From: Ficedula albicollis
Taxonomy: Eukaryota; Chordata; Aves; Passeriformes; Muscicapidae
Assembly: GCF_000247815.1 (NCBI RefSeq)
Contig: NC_021678.1
Span: 5,247,026 to 5,311,025, forward strand
DNA length: 64,000 bases
Reading direction: 5' to 3'
Below the pieces are notes generated by a model, which was not told where the DNA came from, did no database searches, and was given only the letters and a program-made list of their open reading frames with translations. Below are positions 50,020 through 64,000 of this stretch, in pieces. The position numbers and the translations under genes were made by a program. How positions within the stretch are numbered: the first letter of the stretch is position 1; every line of letters starts with the position of its first letter.

Positions 50020-53000
50020 TTGCCAAAAAAGCAAGACTCTCAAGTCAGCCTTACCCCTGCCCCTGAGTGTTACAGTTAGGTAGTGATTTCTAGACTAAGC
50101 CAGCTACCAGCCATGGTTCAGATGTCCAGACAAACAAATGCTTCCTTGGCATTTTTGTCCTGAATGTTTCTGAAAAGCACTACACTAAACAAAGTCGTCC
50201 TGTCCAGCACCTGACAGAATTTAGTTGCATTTTGCTATTCAGATACACAATACCAACCACACAATCTACAGTAAAACACTACATATTCAAGTAACTATGA
50301 AAACTACACTTTGACCAAAATGTTAGTCTGCTACAGGGACAGGGGAGCATAATGATCAGCTCCCGAACCCAACAAGAAATTGTGTATTACTTTTTCTTCC
50401 AATCCCCCTTCCTTTGGCAAGGAGCAGAGAAAACCATGGAAATACTATTAAAAGAATATGTCTGCTAACACTAAGAAATTTTAAATTCAGCAACTCCTTC
50501 AGCAGATTACAGTTACCAAAATGCAGGAATACAATCAGAAAAAGGACTGTTAAAATCTTGATAGCATTCTTATGACCAGAATAAAAAGCCAGAGAAAAAA
50601 ATGTCTTAACAGTTAGAGAATATACCCAGAAGCACTGACAGATCGGAATAAAGCACATTCTTGAACAGAGCAAGGCAGCTATTAACTTTCCAACTTAGAA
50701 AGCTGGAATTTTCCAAAGCAACTGCCAGATTCTTCCAAAGCACAGCATAACCAATAGTAATGCAATTACTCAAGCGGTCAGAAACTACCTTAGCATTTTA
50801 AGAGGAAAAGTGACATCCCTACTGATTTCTCCAAAATGTGGCACTTTTCTATGCCAGGAACTTTTATTTAATGGGTCCCAAGTATAACAATTGTAAGCAA
50901 TCTGATGGGAGACAAGCCTTTCTTCCAATGCAGACCTCTAGGCTCTTTTACAAGTATCCTATCCACTTATGTTTATGGACTAATTGATCTACCCCAAATT
51001 AGGGAACTAATTGCCAGATAACTCTTGAAGTTGTCTCAACATGGAAATATCCCTGTCTGAACCTTGAGAGAAGCCTAAAAAGAGGACAACAAAAAATTAG
51101 AAAAAATTCTCTTCTGTAAGGGATGTTCTGCACTAGAATCTGTGTGCAAGTGCTGATGTACTTATGGGCTCTAACAGCCCTCTCTCAGGGGCCTGTGGCA
51201 GTCTGGAACAAGGGACTGCTAAAAAACAACTCCCAAAGCAAAATCCAAGCTACTCTCTCTAATGAGTCAGCCTGGAAACTCTTTCACATGGTCAAGCTGC
51301 ATCAGTTTTTTAACATATTCTCGAAGTCACCCTTCTCAGGAGCTGACAGGGCATTACTGGTACACAAAACCTGTGAATCAACTGACCTCCTGTTCACATA
51401 TAGGTCCTGAACAGTGCAGAAGTACTTGGGGAGAAGCTATTTGCATATCATTCTAATTCAAAGAATCTGCACCTGTGCCCATAACTAATTTTTCTTGTGT
51501 TGCTGGATAGCCTAGGCATACTTTAACAGAAGAGAGTAAGTCTGGAGACACCATCACGATGTCATAGGAAAAAACAAAACAAAACAAAACAAAAAATCCA
51601 AAACCTCCACCAGATAACAAATCCTGTTCAAAACACAGTCAAAAGGCTCAACAAGCCCAGTTGTACAGAAAATTATAAAAAGCTGGGACTGGAAGGCAAA
51701 TAGAAACTGCTATAAAACTCTTAATCACTTCTCTGCGTGATTACCTATTCACCTCTTGCTTTTATGATATGTTTGACTCCTGCTTTAATAGCATCCTGCC
51801 CATCCTGGTAATCCTTCCTGTTTACAGCTCTTACAGAGCTCATCAGGTGTGCAGGGCAGTCAGGTGAGCTCACACCTTCCAAGCACGCACACCGAGGAAC
51901 TGAAACCAGACCATCTGTAACACTTCCTCATGATAAAGAGCAAAAATTGAATGCCTTAAAATACAGAACAACCCTTATAAGAGAACTTAAATCTCCCACC
52001 TACCTCTCACTTTAAACTCAATAACAAAATCTCATTCCTGCTGGAGAAGTATTCATTTTCAAAGCTGCTCACACTTACTTAAATCTCAAGTAAGTTATTT
52101 TCCTTCAAATACCTGAAATCATCTCTGATTTCTCTGTTGCTAAGACTGCTTACCACTGGAAGCAAAGTATTTATGGCCCCATGTCAGCCAGCTGTGGTTT
52201 CAGTCAGGAGAAGAACTGAACATTGAGAAATAGCCAACAACTAGAAACAGTTGCAGGTACTTCTCAGACAGCTCTTAAGAGAGCAGCTCTTAAGCCTTGC
52301 ACATGACTTTGTTCAAAGAAAAAGATGTGTCCTTGTACTGAACTGTGCTTTTCTTCTAATGATCAGCAAGGATTAAGGATGACATAAGAAACAAATTGAC
52401 TGATTTTCTATTTTTAATTTTTAAAAAAATGTCAAACCAAGCCTGGTTTTCAGGATATTTCCTATTTTCATTTAGTATACACATGAATAAGCTTATTTCA
52501 TAAAGCAGGTGAGCAAAATACAATTAAGACTATAAGTATTTTTTTAAGTTTAAAGACGAAAACTGATACCTATCTCATGTTCAAAGAAACTGTCACATAA
52601 AGAGTTTACATAGTAAAGGTAATTGACAGGTGACGGAGAAACACACTCATGAGCTTCCTTGCTTTGGAAAAATACTTTACACTTACTGCTCTTGGAGGTA
52701 TTACAACCTACATATGCAGTTTTCATGAGCTACATGATCCTCTCCATTTAGGACACTTCAGAGTGCTCCTAAAAGACATGGGTGATTTAATGCAGATAAC
52801 GTGTTGAACAAGATTAAGAAGAATATTACAGATCTAGAATAAGGTGTTTCATTTTGTTATGAGGTTTAAAGTTACATATACACTTGTTAGTTTCTTGGCT
52901 TCCATAAATTTAAGTAAAAAAACTACCCAGGTCTCTTATCTATACTACTTAGTTTTGTGCCTAGTGTCTTCAAAACTATGTTGGAAGCTTCTACAAATGC

Positions 53001-53502
53001 TTAGGTCTTTATTTCTGTGTAAGAACATGACATTCTTCATATCAAGGATACTTAAGAATCCAGAAGACACCTTAAAACACCTTCCATTACAGTAATTGCT
53101 CATTACAGTAACTTGAGCTAACTTGGGTCAAATCAGTAGCCACTTCTTCTCAAAGGTTGCTCTGTGACACAGCAAATTTTGAAACAGGAAAGTCAGATGG
53201 ATGTTTGGAGAACCAAAGCTAGCATTAAGAAAACATAGCAGACACTCATCTTGGTACTGCCAAGTCCTGAATATTTTTAAACATGTTTAACAGCCGTAAA
53301 ACTTCAGCTCCTGGAATTCTCAAGAGATCTCAGTCTTGGTGAAATAGAACAGGTAACAATCAGATTTGCATACAAAGATATATTTTATCCAACCCAAAAT
53401 TGGAACAGAAACAATAATGCAGCCCAGCTGAAGAGCAGCAATACTAATTAAGTGACAGAAGTTCAGCAGGTGACAGAAAACAAAAAAACTCTGCCAAAAA
53501 TA

Positions 53503-53628
53503 CATGAACACCACATCCCTAGAATAAAAGTCAAAAAAGCCCATCAGAATACATTCTCATTAGAGCATGAACACCACATCCCTAGAATAAAAGTCAAAAA
53601 AGCCCAGCAGAATACATTCTCATTAGAG
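53503..53628 (+). repeat. Tandem duplication, period 63
   Basis: CATGAACACCACATCCCTAG starts at 53503 and 53566. The copies differ by CCCATC/CCCAGC. Confidence 0.92.
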
Positions 53629-53748
53629 CAGCTGTAGTTAATGTTTAAAGCAGCCTCACTCCATTAGCATATGCAAGTCCCAATACAACAGCTGTAGTTA
53701 ATGTTTAAAGCAGCCTCACTCATTTAGCATATGAAAGTCCCAATACAA
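53629..53748 (+). repeat. Tandem duplication, period 60
   Basis: CAGCTGTAGTTAATGTTTAA starts at 53629 and 53689. The copies differ by CTCCATT/CTCATTT and ATGCAAG/ATGAAAG. It directly follows the previous duplication. Confidence 0.92.
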
Positions 53749-53798
53749 GATAACTTAGTGTTTCTAGTGGCAGTAATCTCCTTCACTGCTGTGGGAAA

Positions 53799-53868
53799 AA
53801 AAAAAGAAGAGAAAAGGAAAGGGGAGGAGAGGAGAAGAAAAGGAAAAGGAAAAAAAGAAAAGAAAATA
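53799..53868 (+). repeat. Purine-only tract of about 70 nt
   Basis: Only A and G for about 70 nt (GGAAAGGGGAGGAGAGGAGA and similar). It can form triplex-type structure; probably a simple repeat. Confidence 0.85.
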
Positions 53869-56800
53869 ACTGGTTGCCTGAAAGGATCCAAGGCCAGCTT
53901 TTTATTTATTAAAGTTAATTTTGGCATATTTACCCTGAGTTATACTACCTTGAATCAAGCTATTGAAGACACAATGGGAAGCCCATGTATAACCACACAC
54001 TACAGACATAAGTCTCAACTGCAGGAGATGAGGACAAATTGCAATAAAATTCTCTGCAATAAAGTGTTTAAGCGTACTTCCTCTATTGTCTCAGCAGCTC
54101 CCTAAGGAGAAAGTTTCCTGATGTACCCAAAGCTTGAACTGTAGGTTCAGGAATCTAGTACTTTAATATTATTTTCAGTATTAGATGAAACCCAGTTTAG
54201 ATTCTCTCAAGATTCTGAAGTCATGCCCATTCTCAACTATTTTTCAAATCTAAAGCTTTATTCAGCTTTAACAAGTGGCTTCAAAGCTAGCTATTCCACT
54301 GGAGTTCCTCTTCCAGGCTTGGCCATCACTTATGACCCAGGCTTATTCCCTCTACCACCTTCAAATGCCACAGTTTAAAAACCAGATTTCTGCTTGTATT
54401 CTTACCTTTTCAACTTTGGATTTCACCCTACATCTAGTCTGCTAGAGACCTGAGCTAATTTCACAAGTTAAAATCCACAGTCATTGTTTGCTGCTCTAAG
54501 AGTATCTTCTCTATTTCTGAAGTATTGATCAACATCAAAATAACTGGCTATGGGAAACTAACATAGGAGCAGTCCCAAATAAAAATTGCTTCTTATTCCA
54601 AGGGAAACCACATTTTATTTTGAGCTGTCTGTTAGCATAAGGCAAACCACACTGCATGTAACCACTCATTCATATGGGTTGCATTTTAAAAAAAGTGTCC
54701 ATGCTGCTATAGGTCACACTGTGTGGAATATTAATCTGTCTGGGTGGCTCCAGTGAGGAAAGTGAAGTTCGTAACCCAAAGGCTCAGAAAGGTCCAACTT
54801 AATCATTACACATTCTTGAATCCAAGGGTGTCATCAGAGACCAGCCTCAATGTCCTGCCTCTCCCAAAAAAATGCTACAAAAATACCACAATCTGAGCAA
54901 AGTAATAAGTGGAACAATATAACACCAACTCTAAAAATAAGCATGTCTTATCTCTACCCCATACAGCTTGTGGTTTACCTTTTAATCACCCAAAGTTACA
55001 CACATTTTAATTTTTTGCTCTAAGGTCTTTGATTTTCAAACAATTCTGTTAATCTTATAACCCACAAATGTACTTCTGAAGCCTCTTAGAGCATTCAAGA
55101 AACAAACCTTTCCATTGTGCACATGAAAATGTTTCTACAAACTTTGTATTTCACAGATGCTCTTGAGGCAGCATCTGGACTTGTCATTCCCAAGAAAATA
55201 TGCTTTCTCCATTATACCTGGTATGTAGAGGACTCCGAAGATTCTGTTAGATAGCAAGTTAAGACTGACAAGCAGCATCTCTAACAGCCCTTATTCATGC
55301 AATTCTATTAGTAACTTAACCTTATTGTCAAAAATACAATGCTAAAGGATATCTTAATTTCCTCCCTTTTGGACCCAAATAATTTATGGGTTTTTCTTTA
55401 GAGACTCATGCATTAATTAGTTTGAGGGTTAGGTTTTGCTCACAAAAACAAATATAGCACACTACGCTGATTAACCAAAAAAAAATTTTTGAGGGAAGAA
55501 TTCTGTTAACACAAGGATTTTTCACTGGTTATATGTACATGGGCTAAGAAACCAGAAGCTACAAAACAAATGTGTGCCTTTTCAGAAATGTTATTTTCCA
55601 AATGTAAATGTAAGATAATTTGCCCATTTCACACCATCCTCTTTATACAAATGCAAATTTCATTTTGTGTCAACCATTCAAGGGTAACTTTTAGACAAGA
55701 AAAACTACCCCTCAAAGTTCTATAAGTAGAATAGTAAAACCAAGACTGATTACATTGCAACTACAGCAAACTAATGACTGCCAAAGCAGCCATGTAAAAC
55801 ATATATTTTATGTTTCTGTAGATATCTTTTACGTTTCTGTGGATATATTGCTTTCCAAGAAAACCATGAGCTTTTCACTGCTGAAAATTTTGAATAGGTC
55901 AGCTTATAAAACATTCTAATGCTAAATACACTGCAACTGAGTAATCCTAGATGTGCCTTTACACATAAAGGAAATTATGCATTCTAGAACAAAATCCTCA
56001 TCTGGAACAACAACAACAAAAAAAGATTAGCAGACAGAAGTGATTAATGACAGCATAAAGCCAAATAATAATTCTTTGGGGTTTTCATATCAGTTTAAGG
56101 TAATGTTACCATACTGTAAAAACTGATCAGGATATCTTTAAGTTAGTAACCATCTTCCTCACTCTCTCATATCAGGAAAAATTCTGCTTGGGAAATCCTT
56201 GCTCTTAAAGCCAGGTTACAGGCTTTTGAAATAAACTGCACCTAGTTTCAGCATCAAACACAAGTTCCAACTGTCTTTGGGATGCATGAGCAATGTTCCA
56301 AACATGATAAACACAGGACAAATATTAATCTAGTTAAACCCACCTCCATGTTGATGCTTGCAGACTGCTACAAAATACAAGAGAAATAGAAGTAACATCC
56401 TATTATTTTGTCAGTGATAATTGAGCAGCAAAGCAACAGAGATGGCTGACAAGGAGCTCAGTGCAGAGATAGCCTCTGTGGAGTGTTTTATTTCCCTCAT
56501 ATCCAAAACTATCTTGTCAGATTGGCTGCTCTGTGCCACCAAGGCCGGTCATGTTTGAAGTCATACTGGTCAGCAAAAAACCTGCAATCACCTTTCCTGG
56601 CTAAACTCTACACACCTCATCTCATTTGTCCTGTAGTAAATTGTTATGATCTAGTCTGACGGGTCTTGACAACAGAGGGATTGTACTGTTGACAGATGTA
56701 ACATTCTCTTCTGTAAAAACCTAATACTTTCACAGGTTTCAAAATTTGGGAACTTCAAAAGCAGAATAAAAAAGACCAAAAAGTTCAGAGAACACTCCTT

Positions 56801-57125
56801 TACACATGGAACACTGGGGCAGATAACTTTGCCAGACAAGTTTTTACACACTTTTGAAGATAAATTTCTATCAAATATTAAAATTATTGAGCAAAAGCAA
56901 CTTTTTTTTTTTTTTAAAATAAGAATTTGGCTCAGGATCTTCCTCAGCCTTAAACAAGCATATCAGGAGCTGCCTCTATGAACAAACCCAAGAAAGACAA
57001 GACATTCTGTCCTGGCTGCAGGAATGCTCAATAGCCTACAATGTGCTTGCTCAAAGCAGACATCAGTTTGTGGAACATTGCAAGAGGGGAGGTTGTTTGT
57101 TTTAATTAGAAACATCCTTTTGTGC

Positions 57126-57285
57126 CAGATCACACAGTTCTTGGCATTTCTTTATAACGCATAGAACACACGTGGGTTTCAGCACATTTTGTAACACAGC
57201 ACACGCAGATCACACAGTTCTTGGCATTTCTTTATAAAGCATAGAACACACGTGGGTTTCAGCACACTTTGTAACACAGCACACA
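57126..57285 (+). repeat. Tandem duplication, period 80
   Basis: CAGATCACACAGTTCTTGGC starts at 57126 and 57206. The copies differ by AACGCA/AAGCA and CACATTTT/CACACTTT. Confidence 0.9.
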
Positions 57286-58244
57286 ACAAGACCATTAAGT
57301 AAGAATGTGAGACTCCACAGGACGCCTCTAGACGTGCTCCATTTGTTTTGAACAAGCTTCAGTCCACCTGCCATAGGCTGGGCAACTGACCATACATGCT
57401 CTGCACATACACATCCTATAAACATGGGAGAGAAAGGAACAGCTAGGCCACAGAGCAAATGCTGATTTAGGGCAAGGTGTGCCAGACAAGCAGTCGGGAC
57501 ACTTCTTTCTTACAAGTTGTCAGAGACAGTTATTGCATTGTACTAACTCAAGAGGTGTTACAAGTGACATACAAGTGAGCAGAAACTTTTCATTGTACAT
57601 ATTAGGATTGCCTCACTGAGAAGCTGAACTGCTGGAGAGAAGTGCTCTGATGATTTCATTGCTTAATTTTGTAAATTATTTTAAACTTTCACACAGTCGG
57701 GACAATACACTTAATCCCTAAATTTACATATGCTTACAGATTTCAACCCATGAAACTGAAAAGCCTTTAAAAAATCTGACACCTTGTTTGATTAGAACAG
57801 CTGCACTGTTATTACTGGAACTTGATTCACAAGAAGAAAGAATAAGCACCAATGTGAAAGCAAAGAACATAGTTTCAGAGCACCCTAAAGCCTAAAATAA
57901 TGATGGTTTTGTCCTGCAACCTTTCATTCTCAACACAGCACTTAACCTAGCAACCACACAACAGCAGCATGAGCTGCTGCACTTCATTGCAACTAACAAA
58001 ATATTAACTTCTATCAATGCTAATTTTCATTCTAGTTGACAAAACAACCAGACTTACACAGTGGTCACAGAGTAATCTGTAATCCAGAGCAATTTGGATC
58101 CTGTGTAAAGTGAGGAGAAGATGAAGGGCAGGATGTACAGTGAGATCTATTTAAGCACAGCATGAAATGCCAAGGATAACTGATACCTGGTCACTGATTC
58201 GTTCCAGATCTGTGATGAGACAGACACTGCAGCACATCTCACCC

Positions 58245-58705
58245 ACTCATTCACACAATGGTAGCAACTCCTTTTTCCCCCACAGATGCAGCAGCAATTT
58301 ATAGTCCTTTAAACCGAAGAATACCATCGGTACAACTCCTTTTTCCCCCACAGATGCAGCAGCAATTTACAGTCCTTTAAACCGAAGAATACCATCAGTA
58401 ATTCAGCATCCAACAGCAGTCAACATCCTTCATAACTCAGATGCAACCACTGTGCCAGAGAGCAGGCTACGAATTCAGCATCCAACAGCAGTCAACATCC
58501 TTCGTAACTCAGATGCAACCATTGTGCCAGAGAGCAGGCTACACCACTCATTCACACAATGGTAGCAACTCCTTTTTCCCCCACAGATGCAGCAGCAATT
58601 TACAGTCCTTTAAACCGAAGAATACCATCAGTAATTCAGCATCCAACAGCAGTCAACATCCTTCATAACTCAGATGCAACCACTGTGCCAGAGAGCAGGC
58701 TACGA
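58245..58705 (+). repeat. Mosaic of repeated blocks (two blocks, each three times)
   Basis: Block 1 (CAACTCCTTTTTCCCCCACA) starts at 58265, 58333 and 58566. Block 2 (ATTCAGCATCCAACAGCAGT) starts at 58401, 58473 and 58634. The order is 1-1-2-2-1-2, with single-base changes between copies (TTTATAG/TTTACAG, CATAAC/CGTAAC, CCACTG/CCATTG). Confidence 0.93.
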
Positions 58706-61552
58706 ACAGTCAAAGCAACTCTCCCACAAATGCCTCTTGTGACTTGAAGATTAGGCTATTAAGCTATAGCTATTCCTTCCTCACACATGGTGTTATTCTT
58801 ACTTGATTCCATCCAATGAGCTGTGATTGCTTCAAGACATGTTTGGCAGTATGTTGATTAGCAAACAAGCGGGTAAATATTTTGTAGTTCATGCTATTAA
58901 TCTTTAAAAAATCGTATTCCAAGAACAAGAAAAAATCTAGGTTTACAGTCAAAGCATACACAGTTACATAAAACATCACCTACATGCTAAGCCAGGTATT
59001 CCTGACAACAATCCAATCAACACAGAAGCTATGGCTTCTGCCACCCTTTCTTAGATATGTAGTAATTCTAAGGGCAGCTGGACATCTGGAAATGTTGAAC
59101 AACAACAAAAGTATTAAAAGTAGAGTAAGATAATGCCTTGGAAACTACCACTAAAGAAACAGCTCCAACCTGTAAAGCAGCAAAGGCTGAAAGGGATTAA
59201 TACTACTACCTAGCTTCAGGTCATCACCTGTGTCCCCCAGACAGTCTTTGTCTAGCTTAAATTATTTAGTTATAATCTACTATCAGAATCAATGAATATT
59301 TGCAAGGCTCTAAAACTGAGGTGGGGAAGACAGACATTATAAATACAGACAAACAGAAAGCTAACTACTAGTACCCAAGACACATACAACCTTCTGTGGA
59401 GCACTGCAACCTTCCGTTTCAACACCCATGGAGGCTGACCTATTTAACTAGAAATAAACCACAAACTTAAACGTGAAGGGAGACAGTGTGTTGCAAAGCA
59501 ACGCAGATGGGGGAACTTTCATTTTTAAGTCAGGAGGGAAAAAGGTTAACAGATTACAGCAGACAGTCTGCTTTAACAGATTGCAAGAACAAAATGGCCA
59601 TCTACTTTGTATTTAGGATGCTTTCACATCTTTGCTTGGCACAAGAGGATAGTCTGATCTCATCCATACCAGGCTGTGACTGACAAGTATTAAGTGTGTT
59701 TACTATTAAATACTGTCTCAGCAACTGATTTGTACACAATCACTCAGACCTTACAAATGAGAAGAATGACCAATCCAAGTGGACTAAAAGGCAGGCACAA
59801 GCTCTATTTGAAGTTAACAAGATGAGCAGTCACAAATTTAAAAAATTATTTCCACCATTAAAGACTAAGAACAAGATGAGCCACTCTAAGAAGTTTTCTG
59901 AGACTCTGAATGAAATGATTTACCTTCCTGTTGGTTTTGTTAAGCAAAATCAAAGGAAAACTCCTGCAGTAAACACTCCAAAAATCATTGCAACAGCCAG
60001 TGTGTTTTAAAAATAATGAGCTATACTTACTACAACAGCACCCAACAGACACACAATTTAAAAACTGAAAGATATTTTAATTATGCACTTTAAGTCTTCT
60101 GCTTCTTGACACAAAGATACGCAATTCGTACAAGGTATTTCATAAGTTTAAATGCTTAAGAATAATAGCATTGATAGAGCAAAGGAAAAAAGACTTCATT
60201 AAAACAAAGTTCTGCTGAAGATTATTATGTGGAACAGTGAATTTGAACCATTCCATTTTCTGTCCATAACTCTGCAAGACAATTTTTATATAAGATAATA
60301 AGATAATAATATATATAAGAATTCAAATTCTCTGTTAGCTCCATTCCCTCAGTCCTTAAAGCGTTAACCAAACTATTTCAGTGGAGTTAATGAATCCCAA
60401 ATCGCAAAGTCTCAAATTGAATCAGAAGGCAGTTTTCTTGGGACACGTGTCAGGACAAGTCCACCATATCAGAAGCCAGCAGGGGTCACTGCAACACACC
60501 TACAAATGAATACTTCGCTGCTTTTTCGGCCCTGAAACATAGGAGGTCAGACAGGAGTAGCGAACTCTGTCACAGACAGAAAAACTGCTGCTTCTTTCCA
60601 TCACCAGTCAAGATGACAGTATTCTTGATGGCTGCACACACAGAACAAGGGTTCATGGGCCTGCTATGGACCTACGAACCAGGAAGTCACCACACCAGAA
60701 TCAAAATGCTACTTAAGAGAGAGCCTCAGGTCTTCACAGCTACATAGTATTTAAAAATATGTTTCTTAGGGCTTCTAATGGAAAGTATACATCTTCCAAA
60801 CTCCAAAAACACAATTCAGAGATCCAAAGTCACTGAAATGGTTACATCTGAGAAGACACCAGGAAGGAAAACAGATTAAAAAAGGAAGACCAAACGGACA
60901 TTGAGAAAACAGGACAAGAAGGACATTCTCAAGACCATTGAAATTAAGACCTCTCATGTCACAGCACATCTTCTTCTGTGCTACTTCTCACCTTCTGTTT
61001 CCACATGAATTTTGCTTTATTAGCAAAGTTAAACAATAATCTCAAAGCTGTCCAAGTTCTCATTGAAAACTTTCACCTTCCTAAGAAATTGAACACGGCC
61101 AAACTATTTAAATCCCACATCTAGGAAACAAGGACACGAGAAGGTGGAAAGGATTTATAAATAATAATTAGGACTCTCTTTTTAACAAAAATAATTTGGG
61201 CATACAGGTGAGTGACCAGTGGTGACAAGGAAACCAATCCACACACAACTGCACAGTACATTATCCCTTATTACCTTTTGCAATAAATCTGTGGAGAATA
61301 GTAGCTGTTCTCTTCATTCCCTGTGCTATTGGGTTAGGCTCATAGAGGACTTTAACTTATGCAAATACAACCCTTAGAAATTCAGGGGGAAAAAAACAAC
61401 TACGCAAGAATTCGGTCATTAGAAATTAAGGTGCTCAGCATTGCTGCCATTTCCCTTGAAATCAACACAGTCTAAATAGATAAAAAATTATCTGGTTGGT
61501 GCTCTTACATAACAAAGCAGAAGCAGGCTGAGCAGCTCCATCTGATGTACAG

Positions 61553-61668
61553 AAAGCAAGAGTATGCCTCTTGCCTACATAGCACTACGTACAGCTTATG
61601 AGAAGACCACAAAGCAAGAGTATGCCTCTTGCCTACATAGCACCATGTACAGCTTATGAGAAGACCAC
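61553..61668 (+). repeat. Tandem duplication, period 58
   Basis: AAAGCAAGAGTATGCCTCTT starts at 61553 and 61611. The copies differ by CACTACG/CACCATG. Confidence 0.9.
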
Positions 61669-62559
61669 GCTGGCAAAGTGCACCAACAGCAACTCCTCCC
61701 ACAGACTCCCTTCCAAACCTCAGTTGTCCTTTGCCAATTCTGGAACATGATGTTCTACTTTGCAAGTTGCAATTATGTGACAAGTCTCAGGGAGGGCCGC
61801 AAGAGGGAAAAGGACTGCTACTTATCTAGGTGGTTGGACTGCAACAGGAAAATACACGCGGCAGGATAAGAAAGCTTCCTGACAAAAGTTCTCAGACGAA
61901 ATTACACCAGACAGCTTAAGGGGTATATCTGTCACCAACAAAACAGAAAAATCCTATTATGCTCTGCTGTGGGTCACACACTCCTGCTGCATACTTTATG
62001 CTAATTCGGATGTTTGTTGGACTGCTTTGTGAGCAGATTCACTTCATTTGCCTGGCAAAAACTCACACACAGCAAATCTCAGCTCGAGCACTGGGGATCC
62101 CAGAGGTGCAGAGCTACCCAGCAAAGAGCATGAGGAAGACTCTTCAACTTTAAGAGAGAGTATTATTCAAATGAGCACAATAACTCAGCAGTTTCAGGAA
62201 GGCACAGTACAACGCCTATGAAAAAAACCAGGTTGCACTGCAGTTTATTCTTTCTCAAGCAGAACTTACACATGTTGTAACATGACGCTTCTCACCTAAG
62301 AAAGTTTGTCTCTTTGGCTTTCAAAAACTCAAGTTTATAAAGTCCAGTATACAACACTACCAATCTGCCTCTTGAGCTGACAACCTATACTCAGCACAGA
62401 CCGCCATCTCACGCTTGCAAGCATTCTTCTTTTCCTCTCAACTCTGCTACAAGTTAAAAAGAATAAGTTACCAGATTTTATAGGTCACTTTGGATCAATT
62501 TACAAGTAACAGTTGCAATTTGTGCGTGACAGGTACATTTAGCTCGAGTTGGCTGGCTC

Positions 62560-63790
<1,231 letters not shown>

Positions 63791-64000
63791 TGCTAGACCC
63801 CCGCACGGACACAGCCTTTGCAAATGACCCGGAAGAGAGAGGAACAGATAGAAGTCGTTAAGATTGCAGTAAGGCACCTTTCTGCGCTTCTCACCTCCTC
63901 TCTTTGAAACAGCGGCCAGCTCTAGTAGTAAGAGGGGTGGGATATTCACCCCTTTCCTTGATCTTTGCCCTGTGCTCCCCATGTTCTCGCAATGCTATGG

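Noticed and set aside
58245..58705. CRISPR-like array of repeats and spacers
   Set aside because: The units are long, unequal and interleaved, the genome is a bird's, and there are no cas genes.

Overview
The window is vertebrate nuclear DNA from a bird, probably a songbird. The evidence is CR1 LINE copies with the CR1 3' end, several solo LTRs of avian endogenous-retrovirus type (one family of a kind I associate with passerines), and interrupted genes with GT-AG introns. It holds the 3' parts of two protein-coding genes in tail-to-tail orientation. I found no bacterial, phage or CRISPR features.

Positions 1-10.0 kb, plus strand: exons 3-7 of TFAM (mitochondrial transcription factor A). Exon lengths (150, 96 and 57 nt for exons 4-6) and phases match the human gene as I know it. 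Exons 1-2 lie upstream of the window. The intron after exon 3 carries a 1.23-kb solo LTR and a 2.2-kb CR1 with a broken reverse-transcriptase ORF. The acceptor and first 36 nt of the last exon are present twice.

Positions 10-19 kb, intergenic: CR1 pieces, with a 736-bp solo LTR inserted in one (target duplication CTCAG); a GC-rich patch ending in a 278-nt poly-C run; a 567-bp solo LTR with a perfect 6-bp target duplication (AGACTC); a CpG island at about 15.0-15.65 kb with no recognisable gene; and a 1.78-kb LTR-like element with target duplication CTTTC.

Positions 19.3-63.8 kb, minus strand: REEP3, an endoplasmic-reticulum shaping and microtubule-binding protein. Exons 2-8 are complete and in frame, from the codon after the exon 1 junction to the stop. 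Exon 1 with the start codon is not visible. It is either hidden by an 890-nt poly-C run in the CpG island at 62.6-63.8 kb or lies beyond the window. Intron 7 uses a GC donor.

Two window-wide patterns matter more than any single gene. First, there are five poly-C runs of 71-890 nt, all C on the plus strand, sitting in difficult sequence; they are most likely gap-fill or sequencing artefacts. Second, more than twenty adjacent direct duplications of about 50-420 bp differ by only a few bases, in repeats, introns, UTR and a coding exon alike. This looks like false tandem duplication of haplotypes in the assembly, although a real local duplication process cannot be excluded without reads. I did not find a convincing new biological system.
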